This document shows, in pieces, positions 43,848-54,887 of a stretch of 64,000 nt of DNA. Numbering within the stretch: the stretch's first letter is position 1; each line of letters opens with the position of its first letter. The notes under the pieces were generated by a model that was not told where the DNA came from, searched no databases, and saw only the letters and a list, made by a program, of their open reading frames with translations. The stretch comes from Streptomyces alboniger (lineage in GTDB: Bacteria > Actinomycetota > Actinomycetes > Streptomycetales > Streptomycetaceae): contig NZ_CP023695.1 of the NCBI RefSeq assembly GCF_008704395.1, positions 3,224,001 to 3,288,000 on the forward strand, in the 5' to 3' direction. The translations under genes and the position numbers were made by a program.

Positions 43848-45164
43848 CTACCCCGCGGCCGCCGGGAGCACTGCGGAGACACGGAAGCCGCCGCCGTCCG
43901 TGGGGCCCGAGACGAACACCCCGCCCAGCTCCGTGACCCGCTCCTTCATGCCCACCAGGCCGTTGCCCCCGCTCGGCAGCCCGGCGTCGGCCGAACCGGC
44001 CTCCGGCGGCGGTTCGTTCTCCACCTGCATCGCGATCTCCGCCGCGCGGTGCGCGAGCCGCACGTACGTCTTGGCGCCCGCCGCGTGCTTGTGCACGTTG
44101 GTCAACGCCTCCTGCACGACGCGGTACGCGGTCTGCTCCACATCGGCGGCATAACCGCGCGGCTCGCCCTCCACCGACAGGTCGACCGCCATGCCCGCGT
44201 CCCGCGACTGCCCCACCAGCTCGTCCAGCTCCGCCAGGCACGGCCCGTCCTCGTCCTGCGCGCGCGACGCCGCCGCGGCCGCCGCGTGCGCCACGGCGGC
44301 CAGCGGCACCGGCTCCACCGGCTTCGCGCTCTTCACACCCTCACCCGTCCGCAGCACCCCGAGCATCTGCCGCAGCTCCGTCAGCGCCTGGCGCCCCATG
44401 TCGCCGACCAGCGCCGCGTTCTTGACGGCCTTCTCGGGGTCCTTCCTGGCCACCGCCTGCAACGCCGCCGCGTGGACGACCATCAGACTCACCCGGTGCG
44501 CCACCACGTCGTGCATCTCACGGGCGATCCGCGTCCGCTCTTCGTTACGCGCCCACTCCGCGCGCTCCTCCGCGCGCTCGGCGAGCAGTTGCAGCTCCCG
44601 CTCCAAGTCGTCCGCCCGCTCCCGCAGGCTCTCCATCAGCCGCCGCCGCGCCCCCACGTACAGGCCGAGCAGCACCGGCGGAGCCGTGACGCCTATCGAC
44701 GCCGCGACGGCGAAGAACGGCACGAACTCGCTTCCGATCGGCGGATGCGTACCCTCCTTCGCCAGATCCTGACTGGCCCGCACCAGCGCGACGATCAGCG
44801 TGCCCGCCATCGACATGCCCGCGAGCGCGCCGGTGATCCGGCGGGGCAGCTCCGAGGCCGCCAGCGAGTACAGGCCGACGACCGTCAGCAGAACGCCCAT
44901 CTGGGCGGGTGTTATCGCGATGGCTATGAGCACCACGGCGACGGGCCAGCGCCGCCGGAAGAGCAGCGAGGAGCCCGCGAGGACCCCGAAGCCGACCCCG
45001 ACCGCCGTCGGCAGCCCCGCGTCCCGCGCGAAGACCACCCCCTCGCCCCCGCACTCCGCCGCGGACACCACCGCGAGCCCCACATCCAACGCGGCCCCAA
45101 GCCGCCTCTCCCACCACCACGGCCCGGTCATGGCCGTGGTGCGGTCGTCCCCCGTCGTGGTCAT
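43848..45164 (-). CDS. Orphan NarL-type sensor histidine kinase
   Basis: 438 aa membrane kinase. About four to six transmembrane helices in residues 23-172, a coiled coil, then HisKA_3 with phosphoaccepting His218 in REMHDVVAHRVSLMVV and a HATPase domain with VVQEALTNVHKHA and a G-box GGNGLVGMKERV. ATG 45164 has GGAAGG upstream. No response regulator is adjacent; the closest candidate in the window is the NarL-type regulator at 56257. Convergent with SUKH-3. Confidence 0.92.
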   Translation of the reverse strand: MTTTGDDRTTAMTGPWWWERRLGAALDVGLAVVSAAECGGEGVVFARDAGLPTAVGVGFGVLAGSSLLFRRRWPVAVVLIAIAITPAQMGVLLTVVGLYSLAASELPRRITGALAGMSMAGTLIVALVRASQDLAKEGTHPPIGSEFVPFFAVAASIGVTAPPVLLGLYVGARRRLMESLRERADDLERELQLLAERAEERAEWARNEERTRIAREMHDVVAHRVSLMVVHAAALQAVARKDPEKAVKNAALVGDMGRQALTELRQMLGVLRTGEGVKSAKPVEPVPLAAVAHAAAAAASRAQDEDGPCLAELDELVGQSRDAGMAVDLSVEGEPRGYAADVEQTAYRVVQEALTNVHKHAAGAKTYVRLAHRAAEIAMQVENEPPPEAGSADAGLPSGGNGLVGMKERVTELGGVFVSGPTDGGGFRVSAVLPAAAG

Positions 45165-45306
45165 GCCTTCCAGCGTACGGGCGTTCCATGCCGGTTTTCC
45201 GGTGAGTTTCCGGCGCCCCCTGCCGTCGCACACAAGGCCCTTGGTGCGGCATAGTGTTGGATGCCTATTCGGCGGACCGGCCAGATGTCCGGTTCAGTCG
45301 GATTAT

Positions 45307-45378
45307 TCCCCCGTGGTGTAATTGGCAGCACTGTGGCTTTTGGTGCCATCTGTCCGGGTTCGAGTCCTGGCGGGGGAG
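45307..45378 (+). tRNA. tRNA-Gln(UUG)
   Basis: Acceptor stem TCCCCCG (45307-45313) pairs with CGGGGGA (45371-45377). D-arm GTGTAATTGGCAGCAC, anticodon loop CTTTTGG (anticodon TTG, reads CAA) and T-loop GGTTCGAGTCC are present. CCA is not encoded. Lies 127 bases upstream of glmU in the same direction. Confidence 0.95.
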
Positions 45379-45505
45379 CCCTCATCGGTGCGGGTCCCGG
45401 CCTCAAGGTCGGGACCCGCCCCCATTTCCACCCCCCTACGCCCCGGTATCCTGCGGATGTCCACCCCACAGAGGCACAAGCCATCCGAAGCCGAAGGGCA
45501 TCCCC

Positions 45506-46954
45506 GTGAGCGCAACCTGCCCGGCAGCCGTCGTCGTCCTCGCAGCGGGTGAGGGCACCCGTATGAAGTCGGACCTTCCCAAGGTCCTGCACGAGATCTG
45601 TGGCCGTTCGCTCATCGGTCACGTGCTGGAGGCGGCCTACGCGCTCACTCCCGAGCAGCTCGTCACCGTCGTCGGCTTCCAGAGCGACCAGGTCAAGGAG
45701 CATCTGCGCACCGTCGCCCCGCAGGTGCGCACCGCCTACCAGGCCGAGCAGAACGGCACCGGTCACGCCGTGCGCATCGGTCTCGAGGAGCTGGGCGGGC
45801 CGGTCGACGGCACCGTCATCGTCGTATGCGGCGACACGCCCCTGCTGACGGGTGCGACACTCCAGCAGCTCGCCGCCACGCACAGCGCCGACGGGAACGC
45901 CGTGACCGTGCTGACCGCCGAGGTGCCCGACGCGACCGGGTACGGCCGCATCGTGCGCGACGGCGAGAGCGGCGCGGTCACCGCGATCGTCGAGCACAAG
46001 GACGCCACCGACGCGCAGCGCGCGATCCGTGAGATCAACTCCGGGGTGTTCGCCTTCGACGGGCGGCTCCTCGCGGAGGCCCTCGGCAAGGTGCGCACGG
46101 ACAACAGTCAGGGCGAGGAGTACCTGACGGATGTTCTGGGGATTCTGCGCGAGGCCGGGCACCGCGTGGGCGCGTCCGTCGCCGGGGACCACGAGGAGAT
46201 CGCGGGCATCAACAACCGCGTCCAACTCGCGCAGGCCCGGCGGACGTTGAACGACCGGCTGCTGACGGAGGCGATGCTCGCGGGCGTCACCGTCGTCGAC
46301 CCCGCCTCCACCTGGGTCGACGCCACGGTCACCTTCGAGCGGGATGCGGTCGTGCACCCGGGTACGCAGCTCCAGGGCGCCACGCACCTCGGCAAGGGCG
46401 CCGAAGTGGGCCCGAACACGCGACTGAGGGACACGAAGGTCGGCCCGGGCGCCCGGGTCGACAACAGCGTGGCGGACAGCGCCGAGATCGGGGAGCGGGC
46501 GAGCGTCGGTCCGTTCGCGTACCTGCGGCCGGGCACCCGGCTTGGGACGAGGTCCAAGGCGGGTACGTATGTGGAGATGAAGAACGCGACGATCGGCGAG
46601 GGTTCGAAGGTGCCTCACCTGTCGTACGTGGGCGACGCGACGATCGGCGAGTACTCCAACATCGGCGCGGCGAGCGTCTTCGTGAACTACGACGGCGAGG
46701 CCAAGCACCACACGACGGTGGGCTCCCACTGCCGCACCGGCTCGGACAACATGTTTGTGGCTCCTGTCACGGTCGGGGACGGCGCCTACACCGCCGCCGG
46801 GTCCGTGATCACGAAGGACGTGCCGGCGGGTTCGCTGGCCGTCGCCCGGGGCCAGCAGCGGAATATCGAGGGCTGGGTGGCCCGCAAGCGTCCGGGGAGC
46901 GCGGCCGCGAAGGCGGCCGAGGCGGCGTCCCGGGAGGCGGACAGCGCAAGCTGA
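45506..46954 (+). CDS. glmU: Bifunctional GlmU: GlcNAc-1-P uridylyltransferase / glucosamine-1-P acetyltransferase
   Basis: 482 aa enzyme making UDP-GlcNAc for peptidoglycan. N-terminal pyrophosphorylase (1-235) with LAAGEGTRMKSDLPKVLH; C-terminal left-handed beta-helix acetyltransferase (about 255-460) with repeated hexapeptides (IGERASVGPFAYLRPG) and NYDGEAKHHT at the active site. A Gly/Ala/Lys tail ends the chain. GTG 45506 gives the standard N terminus and has GAAGGG upstream. Followed by prs, as in other Streptomyces. Confidence 0.96.
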   Translation: MSATCPAAVVVLAAGEGTRMKSDLPKVLHEICGRSLIGHVLEAAYALTPEQLVTVVGFQSDQVKEHLRTVAPQVRTAYQAEQNGTGHAVRIGLEELGGPVDGTVIVVCGDTPLLTGATLQQLAATHSADGNAVTVLTAEVPDATGYGRIVRDGESGAVTAIVEHKDATDAQRAIREINSGVFAFDGRLLAEALGKVRTDNSQGEEYLTDVLGILREAGHRVGASVAGDHEEIAGINNRVQLAQARRTLNDRLLTEAMLAGVTVVDPASTWVDATVTFERDAVVHPGTQLQGATHLGKGAEVGPNTRLRDTKVGPGARVDNSVADSAEIGERASVGPFAYLRPGTRLGTRSKAGTYVEMKNATIGEGSKVPHLSYVGDATIGEYSNIGAASVFVNYDGEAKHHTTVGSHCRTGSDNMFVAPVTVGDGAYTAAGSVITKDVPAGSLAVARGQQRNIEGWVARKRPGSAAAKAAEAASREADSAS

Positions 46955-47070
46955 CCGGAAACAGGTGCGTCTGACACGGCGTACCGTGATAGGTGCACAC
47001 ATTCGGCCGACTCGACGCATATGGACGCGTGAGTACGGCAGCGGGAAGAACTCTCTGAGGAGACAGTGCT

Positions 47071-48045
47071 GTGACCGGGATCAAGACGACCGGCGAGAAG
47101 AAGTTGATGCTCTTCTCCGGCCGCGCCCACCCCGAGTTGGCCGAGGAGGTCGCACACAAGCTGGGTGTCGGCATCGTGCCGACGAAGGCCTTCGATTTCG
47201 CCAACGGCGAGATCTACGTCCGCTACCAGGAGTCGGCGCGTGGCGCCGACTGCTTCTTGATCCAGAGCCACACCGCTCCGATCAACAAGTGGATCATGGA
47301 GCAGCTCATCATGATCGACGCGCTGAAGCGCGCGTCGGCCCGCTCCATCACCGTCATCGTGCCGTTCTACGGTTACGCGCGGCAGGACAAGAAGCACAAG
47401 GGACGTGAACCGATCTCGGCGCGTCTGGTCGCCGACCTGATGAAGACCGCGGGTGCGGACCGCATCCTCACGGTCGACCTGCACACGGACCAGATCCAGG
47501 GCTTCTTCGACGGCCCGGTCGACCATCTCTTCGCGCTGCCGATCCTCGCGGACTACGTGGGCGCGAAGGTCGACCGCTCGAAGCTCACGGTGGTCTCCCC
47601 GGACGCCGGCCGCGTGCGCGTGGCCGACCGCTGGTGCGACCGTCTCGGCGCGCCGCTGGCGATCGTCCACAAGCGCCGCGACAAGGACGTCGCGAACCAG
47701 GTGACCGTGCACGAGGTCGTCGGTGAGGTCAAGGGCCGCGTCTGCGTCCTGGTCGACGACATGATCGACACGGGTGGCACGATCTGCGCCGCGGCCGACG
47801 CGCTGTTCGCGCACGGCGCGGAGGACGTCATCGTGACGGCGACGCACGGCGTGCTCTCCGGACCGGCGGCGGACCGGCTGAAGAACTCGAAGGTGAGCGA
47901 GTTCGTCTTCACCGACACGCTGCCCGACCCGGGCGCGCTCGAACTCGACAAGATCACGGTGCTCTCGATCGCGCCGACGATCGCGAACGCCGTGCGTGAG
48001 GTCTTCGAGGACGGCTCGGTGACGAGCCTCTTCGACGAGCAGTAG
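47071..48045 (+). CDS. prs: Ribose-phosphate pyrophosphokinase
   Basis: 324 aa enzyme making PRPP from ribose-5-phosphate and ATP. N-terminal FSGRAHPELAEEVA, the catalytic VVSPDAGRVRVADRWCDRL and KRRDKD segments, and the PRPP-binding loop CVLVDDMIDTGGTI. GTG 47071 follows GAGGAGA. 116 bases after glmU; the product feeds nucleotide, His and Trp biosynthesis. Confidence 0.97.
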   Translation: MTGIKTTGEKKLMLFSGRAHPELAEEVAHKLGVGIVPTKAFDFANGEIYVRYQESARGADCFLIQSHTAPINKWIMEQLIMIDALKRASARSITVIVPFYGYARQDKKHKGREPISARLVADLMKTAGADRILTVDLHTDQIQGFFDGPVDHLFALPILADYVGAKVDRSKLTVVSPDAGRVRVADRWCDRLGAPLAIVHKRRDKDVANQVTVHEVVGEVKGRVCVLVDDMIDTGGTICAAADALFAHGAEDVIVTATHGVLSGPAADRLKNSKVSEFVFTDTLPDPGALELDKITVLSIAPTIANAVREVFEDGSVTSLFDEQ

Positions 48046-48076
48046 AAGCTCAGCGGAAGATCAATAGAAGATCCTT

Positions 48077-48105
48077 TTGGTGCGGCCTCCGTCGCCGAGT
48101 AGACT
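48077..48105 (+). promoter_or_regulatory. Promoter of rplY
   Basis: -35 TTGGTG (48077-48082) and -10 TAGACT (48100-48105) spaced by 17 bases, a good vegetative-type promoter. The -10 lies in the loop of the hairpin 48081-48134. Confidence 0.7.
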
Positions 48106-48134
48106 GCTGAAGTTGCTCGGCGAGGGAGGCCGCA
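48081..48134 (+). terminator. Long hairpin between prs and rplY (probable prs terminator)
   Basis: TGCGGCCTCC (48081-48090) pairs with GGAGGCCGCA (48125-48134), and CGCCGAG (48093-48099) pairs with CTCGGCG (48117-48123), leaving a loop that contains TAGACT. Transcripts from prs would form the stem, while transcripts from the embedded promoter start in or after the loop. Confidence 0.7.
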
Positions 48135-48245
48135 CACGCTTCTGATGAGGCGCGGTGTGGCGGTCCGTTATCGACGCGCTCTTCGTAGCAGGCCAGTCGT
48201 ATGGCCGGGTAACCCCATCCGACACCTGTTGTACGAGGAGTGCAC

Positions 48246-48839
48246 ATGTCCGAGGTCAAGATCACCGCTGAGACCCGCACCGAGTTCGGCAAGGGCGCCT
48301 CGCGCCGCGTCCGCCGCGAGAACAAGGTCCCCGGTGTCCTGTACGGCCACGGTGCCGACCCGGTCCACCTGACGCTGCCGGGCCACGAGCTGCTCCTGGC
48401 GCTGCGTACCCCGAACGTCCTGATCTCCCTGGACGTCGACGGCAAGACCCAGCTGGCCATCCCGAAGGCCGTGCAGCGCGACGCCCTCCGTCAGGGCATC
48501 CTGAAGCACGTCGACCTGCTCCTCGTCCGCAGCGGCGAGAAGGTCACGGTCGAGATCCCGGTCCACACCGAGGGCGAGCTGGCCCCGGGCGCCAACCTCC
48601 TTGAGCACGTGCTGAGCACGCTGCCCGTCGAGGCCGAGGCCACGCACATCCCGACCGAGGTCACCGTCTCCATCGCGGGCCTGGAGGCCGGCGCGTCCAT
48701 CCTCGCGAAGGACATCCCGCTGCCTTCCGGTTCCAAGCTGGCGATCGACGAGGACGCGGTCGTCCTCCAGGTCCTGGCCGCGCAGGCCGAGGAGGCCCCG
48801 GCCGAGTCCGCCGAGGGCGACGCGTCCGCCGAGGCCTGA
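48246..48839 (+). CDS. rplY: 50S ribosomal protein L25/general stress protein Ctc
   Basis: 197 aa 5S-rRNA-binding protein of the TL5/Ctc form, with the N-terminal L25 beta-barrel ([32 protein letters not shown]) and a C-terminal extension ([11 protein letters not shown]) ending in an Ala/Glu-rich tail. ATG 48246 has GAGGAG 6 bases upstream. Followed by its own terminator and then pth, an old conserved pairing. Confidence 0.96.
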   Translation: MSEVKITAETRTEFGKGASRRVRRENKVPGVLYGHGADPVHLTLPGHELLLALRTPNVLISLDVDGKTQLAIPKAVQRDALRQGILKHVDLLLVRSGEKVTVEIPVHTEGELAPGANLLEHVLSTLPVEAEATHIPTEVTVSIAGLEAGASILAKDIPLPSGSKLAIDEDAVVLQVLAAQAEEAPAESAEGDASAEA

Positions 48840-48861
48840 TCCTCGCGACGTACATTCGGCA

Positions 48862-48898
48862 CGGCAGCCGCCGCTCCCTCGGGGGGCGGCGGCTGCCG
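48862..48898 (+). terminator. Terminator downstream of rplY
   Basis: Perfect inverted repeat CGGCAGCCGCCGC (48862-48874) with GCGGCGGCTGCCG (48886-48898), 23 bases past the rplY stop. Confidence 0.8.
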
Positions 48899-48918
48899 CG
48901 TATGAAGGAGACATGCAC

Positions 48919-49515
48919 GTGACGACCGACGCCAACGCCCCTTGGCTGATCGCGGGCCTCGGCAACCCCGGCCCCGAGTACGCCATGAACCGGCACAACG
49001 TGGGCTTCATGGTGGCCGACCTGCTCGCGCAGCGCGTGGGCGCCAAGTTCAAGCGGGCCGCCAAGGCGCAGGCCCAGGTGGTCGAGGGGCGGATCGGCGC
49101 GCCGGGTCCGGCGAGCCGCCGCGTCATCCTGGTGAAGCCGATGTCGTACATGAACGTCTCGGGCGGTCCCGTGACGGCGCTGCGCGACTTCTACAAGGTG
49201 CCGACCGAGCAGATCGTGGCGGTCCACGACGAGCTGGACATCGACTACGGCACGCTGCGGCTGAAGCTGGGCGGCGGCGACAACGGCCACAACGGTCTGA
49301 AGTCGATGACGAAGGCGATGGGCCCCGACTACCACCGGGTGCGGTTCGGGATCGGTCGCCCGCCGGGCCGGATGCAGGTCGCGGACTTCGTACTGAAGGA
49401 CTTCTCCTCGACGGAACGCAAGGAACTCGACTACCTGGTGGACCGGGCGGCGGACGCGGCCGAGGCCCTGATCATCGAGGGCCTGGAGCGGGCGCAGAGC
49501 ACGTACAACTCCTGA
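48919..49515 (+). CDS. pth: Peptidyl-tRNA hydrolase
   Basis: 198 aa enzyme that frees tRNA from peptidyl-tRNA dropped by ribosomes. Motifs [19 protein letters not shown] (with catalytic His), [19 protein letters not shown] and [13 protein letters not shown] are intact. GTG 48919 is preferred because AAGGAG lies 8 bases before it; the ATG at 48913 is in frame but only 2 bases from that site, and would add Met-His. Follows rplY after a terminator. Confidence 0.95.
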   Translation: MTTDANAPWLIAGLGNPGPEYAMNRHNVGFMVADLLAQRVGAKFKRAAKAQAQVVEGRIGAPGPASRRVILVKPMSYMNVSGGPVTALRDFYKVPTEQIVAVHDELDIDYGTLRLKLGGGDNGHNGLKSMTKAMGPDYHRVRFGIGRPPGRMQVADFVLKDFSSTERKELDYLVDRAADAAEALIIEGLERAQSTYNS

Positions 49516-49520
49516 AACGC

Positions 49521-49550
49521 TTAAGGGGCGCCCCGGGGAGCGCCCCTTAA
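49521..49550. terminator. Perfect terminator hairpin after pth
   Basis: TTAAGGGGCG (49521-49530), spacer CCCCGGGGAG, CGCCCCTTAA (49541-49550): perfect 10-base arms with a 10-base spacer that is itself partly self-complementary. Lies between convergent pth and ppc. Confidence 0.88.
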
Positions 49551-49592
49551 GGGGCGCGGGGAACTGCGCGACCAGCCCCCACGCGCCCGCAG
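49551..49592 (+). repeat. Dispersed Streptomyces 3' repeat, copy e
   Basis: GGGGCGCGG then GGGAACTGCGCGACCAGCCC and CCACGCGCCCGCAG, directly abutting the pth terminator. The best-conserved copy in the window, almost identical in the core to copy c. Confidence 0.8.
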
Positions 49593-49596
49593 AAAA

Positions 49597-52341
<2,745 letters not shown>

Positions 52342-52477
52342 AGGTGCGGCTCCTTGCAGTGTTTGAAGCACGTCTGGGAGGGGTCCCGGTAAGGATCCGG
52401 GGAGATTCAGAGCGGACCGCGCTGTCCGACCGTTTCCAAGGATAGGTGTCACTTCGGGGCACGGAAGTTTCGGCCAC

Positions 52478-52505
52478 TTGCCGAGACGCTCCGCGCTGCC
52501 ATACT
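52478..52505 (+). promoter_or_regulatory. Promoter of the desaturase-TetR operon
   Basis: -35 TTGCCG (52478-52483) and -10 CATACT (52500-52505) spaced by 16 bases. The candidate operator at 52521-52532 lies just downstream of the expected start. Confidence 0.5.
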
Positions 52506-52520
52506 TACGTCGCCGTAGGT

Positions 52521-52532
52521 TACGGAACCGTA
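52521..52532. promoter_or_regulatory. Candidate operator for the desaturase-linked TetR
   Basis: TACGG-AA-CCGTA, a 12-bp inverted repeat 110 bases upstream of the desaturase start, with a flanking half-site CCGTAGG (52513-52519). Position just after the promoter fits a repressor site. Confidence 0.5.
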
Positions 52533-52640
52533 GGAACGTGGGTAGTGCAGCGGAAGTGGCTGCCGGAGTCACAGCGCCCTGCGTCACCGTGCCCGTGCGC
52601 CTCTCCCACCCCAACCTTCGACCCCACAGGGGACGTGCCC

Positions 52641-53648
52641 ATGACGACAACGTCCGATGCGCCTTCCGAGCCCGATGTGATCGACGCCGCTCCCGGCCGG
52701 GAGAACGGCTCCCCCGCAGACCTGCCGCCCGCGACCCTGGGCGGTGAGCAGAAACGGTCCCTGGAACAGCTGACGCTGCTCCTGTTCATCGTCGTACCCT
52801 TCGTCGCCCTGCTCGGGGCGGTGCCGCTCGCCTGGGGCTGGGGGGTGAGCTGGCTGGACCTCGGCCTGCTCGTCTTCATGTACTACCTGGGCTGCCACGG
52901 CATCACGATCGGCTTCCACCGCTACTTCACGCACGGCGCCTTCAAGGCGAAGCGGCCGCTGCGGATCGCGCTCGCGGTCGCCGGTTCGATGGCCGTGGAG
53001 GGCCCGGTCGTGCGCTGGGTGGCCGACCACCGCAAGCACCACAAGTTCTCCGACGCGGAGGGCGACCCGCACTCCCCCTGGCGCTTCGGCGAGACGGTCC
53101 CGGCGCTGATGAAGGGCCTGTGGTGGGCGCACATCGGCTGGATGTTCGACGAGGAGCGGACGTCGCAGGAGAAGTACGCGCCCGACCTGGTCAAGGACCC
53201 GGTGATCCGCCGCATCTCCCGCCAGTTCCTGTTCTGGACGATCGTCTCGCTCGCCATTCCGCCGCTGGTCGGGGGCCTGGTGACGATGTCGTGGTGGGGC
53301 GCCTTCACGGCGTTCTTCTGGGGCTCCCTGGTCCGCGTGGCGCTGCTGCACCACGTGACCTGGTCGATCAACTCCATCTGCCACGCGGTCGGCAAGCGGC
53401 CCTTCAAGTCCCGGGACCGCTCGGGCAACGTGTGGTGGCTCGCGGTGCTGTCCTGCGGCGAGTCCTGGCACAACCTCCACCACGCCGACCCGACGTCGGC
53501 GCGGCACGGGGTCATGAAGGGGCAGCTCGACTCCTCCGCGCGGATCATCCGCTGGTGCGAGCGGCTCGGCTGGGCGTACGACGTGCGGTGGCCCTCGAAG
53601 TCCCGCATCGACGCCCGCCGCCAGCCGCAGGCCGCTGACGCGGCATGA
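52641..53648 (+). CDS. Acyl-CoA delta-9 desaturase, membrane-bound
   Basis: 335 aa di-iron integral-membrane desaturase that introduces a double bond into acyl chains. The three histidine boxes are clear: HRYFTH, HRKHH and HNLHH, with transmembrane helix pairs around residues 45-85 and 195-235. ATG 52641 has AGGGG upstream. It overlaps the next tetR by 4 bases (ATGA), so both are co-translated. Electron partners are not nearby. Its product and the Cfa synthase upstream both tune membrane fluidity. Confidence 0.94.
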   Translation: MTTTSDAPSEPDVIDAAPGRENGSPADLPPATLGGEQKRSLEQLTLLLFIVVPFVALLGAVPLAWGWGVSWLDLGLLVFMYYLGCHGITIGFHRYFTHGAFKAKRPLRIALAVAGSMAVEGPVVRWVADHRKHHKFSDAEGDPHSPWRFGETVPALMKGLWWAHIGWMFDEERTSQEKYAPDLVKDPVIRRISRQFLFWTIVSLAIPPLVGGLVTMSWWGAFTAFFWGSLVRVALLHHVTWSINSICHAVGKRPFKSRDRSGNVWWLAVLSCGESWHNLHHADPTSARHGVMKGQLDSSARIIRWCERLGWAYDVRWPSKSRIDARRQPQAADAA

Positions 53649-54331
53649 TGGACGACGTGGCGACCGACTCCAGTAATTCCAGCCCTGCCGGCAAAGAGAA
53701 GCAGCCCCGGCGCACCCGCCGGACCCGGATGACGGGTGCCGAGCGCCGGGAGCAGTTGCTGGACATCGGCCGCACGCTCTTCGCCGCGAAGGGGTTCGAG
53801 GGCACGTCGGTGGAGGAGATCGCGGCGAAGGCCGGGGTCTCGAAGCCGGTGGTGTACGAGCACTTCGGCGGCAAGGAGGGGCTGTACGCGGTGGTCGTGG
53901 ACCGCGAGATGCGGCAGCTCCTCGACATGGTGACGAGCGCGCTGACCGCCGGGCACCCCCGGGAACTCCTGGAACAGGCCGCGTTCGCCCTCCTGGACTA
54001 CATCGACACGTATACGGACGGCTTCCGCATCCTGGTCCGCGACTCCCCCGTCGCCCAGTCGACGGGCACCTTCGCCTCCCTCATCTCCGACATCGCGACG
54101 CAGGTGGAGGACATCCTGGGGCAGGAGTTCAAGGGCCGCGGCTTCGACCAGAAGCTTGCCCCGCTGTACGCGCAGGCGCTGGTCGGCATGGTGGCGCTGA
54201 CGGGCCAGTGGTGGCTGGACGTCCGCAAGCCGAAGAAGGCGGAGGTGGCGGCGCACCTGGTCAATCTGGCCTGGCACGGCCTGGACGGCCTGGAGCCGAA
54301 GCCACGCCTGATAGGCCACCGGAAGAGCTGA
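53645..54331 (+). CDS. TetR-family regulator of the desaturase operon
   Basis: 228 aa. A charged N-terminal tail (SSPAGKEKQPRRTRRTR) precedes the helix-turn-helix LLDIGRTLFAAKGFEGTSVEEIAAKAGVSKPVVYEHFGGKEGLY. ATG 53645 overlaps the desaturase stop (ATGA); no separate ribosome site is seen, and GTG 53657 is an alternative. Co-transcription with the desaturase suggests acyl-chain-responsive feedback, with the palindrome at 52521 as candidate site. Confidence 0.88.
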   Translation: MMDDVATDSSNSSPAGKEKQPRRTRRTRMTGAERREQLLDIGRTLFAAKGFEGTSVEEIAAKAGVSKPVVYEHFGGKEGLYAVVVDREMRQLLDMVTSALTAGHPRELLEQAAFALLDYIDTYTDGFRILVRDSPVAQSTGTFASLISDIATQVEDILGQEFKGRGFDQKLAPLYAQALVGMVALTGQWWLDVRKPKKAEVAAHLVNLAWHGLDGLEPKPRLIGHRKS

Positions 54332-54355
54332 GGCCGATCAAGCCATGGCCACATA

Positions 54356-54384
54356 TTGACCACAAGATTAACATCGTGCACTCT
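54356..54384 (+). promoter_or_regulatory. Promoter of the Phd/RelE operon (likely leaderless)
   Basis: -35 TTGACC (54356-54361) and -10 CACTCT (54379-54384) spaced by 17 bases. Only 6 bases separate the -10 from the antitoxin ATG, so the transcript probably begins at the start codon. Confidence 0.65.
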
Positions 54385-54390
54385 TGATGC

Positions 54391-54642
54391 ATGACCGAGA
54401 TTGCGATCAGCGCAGCCCGTGCACAACTCGGCGACCTGGTGCGCCGCGCCGCCCACGGGCGCGAGACCATCGCCCTCACCGACCACGGGCACGTGGCCGC
54501 GCTGCTCGTCTCGCCCCAGGTGATAGAAGACCTCGAAGACGCCCTGGCACTCGCCGACTTTCAGCGCCGCAAGGCGGAAGGGACCCTCGAAGAGGGCATC
54601 CCGCACGAGGAAGTCGGACGAATGCTGGGGCTGCGTACGTGA
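54391..54642 (+). CDS. Antitoxin, Phd/YefM family
   Basis: 83 aa. N-terminal Phd/YefM DNA-binding fold TEIAISAARAQLGDLVRRAAHGRETIALTDHGHVAALLVSP, then a C-terminal helix that would wrap the toxin (FQRRKAEGTLEEGIPHEEVGRM). It has no Shine-Dalgarno and sits right behind a promoter, so it is probably translated leaderless. Its stop overlaps the toxin start (GTGA). Normally autoregulates the operon. Confidence 0.93.
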   Translation: MTEIAISAARAQLGDLVRRAAHGRETIALTDHGHVAALLVSPQVIEDLEDALALADFQRRKAEGTLEEGIPHEEVGRMLGLRT

Positions 54643-54887
54643 CCTACCAGATCATCTGGGAGCCGGCCGCCACCAACGCGGCCGTCCGCTTCCTCAAGGA
54701 CGACCCCATGGGCCTCGCCGCGCTCTACGAAGCCGTCGACGCGCTCGCCGAGCAGCCCCGCCCAGCCGACTCCACGGCGTACGGACCCACCGCGCGGCGC
54801 CTCCGGGTCGGCGACTACCGCGCCCTCTACCTCATTGACGACGACGTCATCCGCATCCTCGTCACACACCTCGGCCGGACGCCGTAG
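54639..54887 (+). CDS. Toxin, RelE/ParE family
   Basis: 82 aa. RelE fold segments: YQIIWEPAATNAAVRFLKDD, ADSTAYGPTARRLRVGDYRALYLIDDDVIRILVTHLG. The GTG 54639 overlaps the antitoxin stop, the usual coupled layout. RelE-type members cut mRNA on the ribosome; the basic and catalytic surface (R..RVGDYR) looks intact. Its 3' end overlaps the convergent methyltransferase gene by 26 bases. Confidence 0.92.
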   Translation: MTYQIIWEPAATNAAVRFLKDDPMGLAALYEAVDALAEQPRPADSTAYGPTARRLRVGDYRALYLIDDDVIRILVTHLGRTP

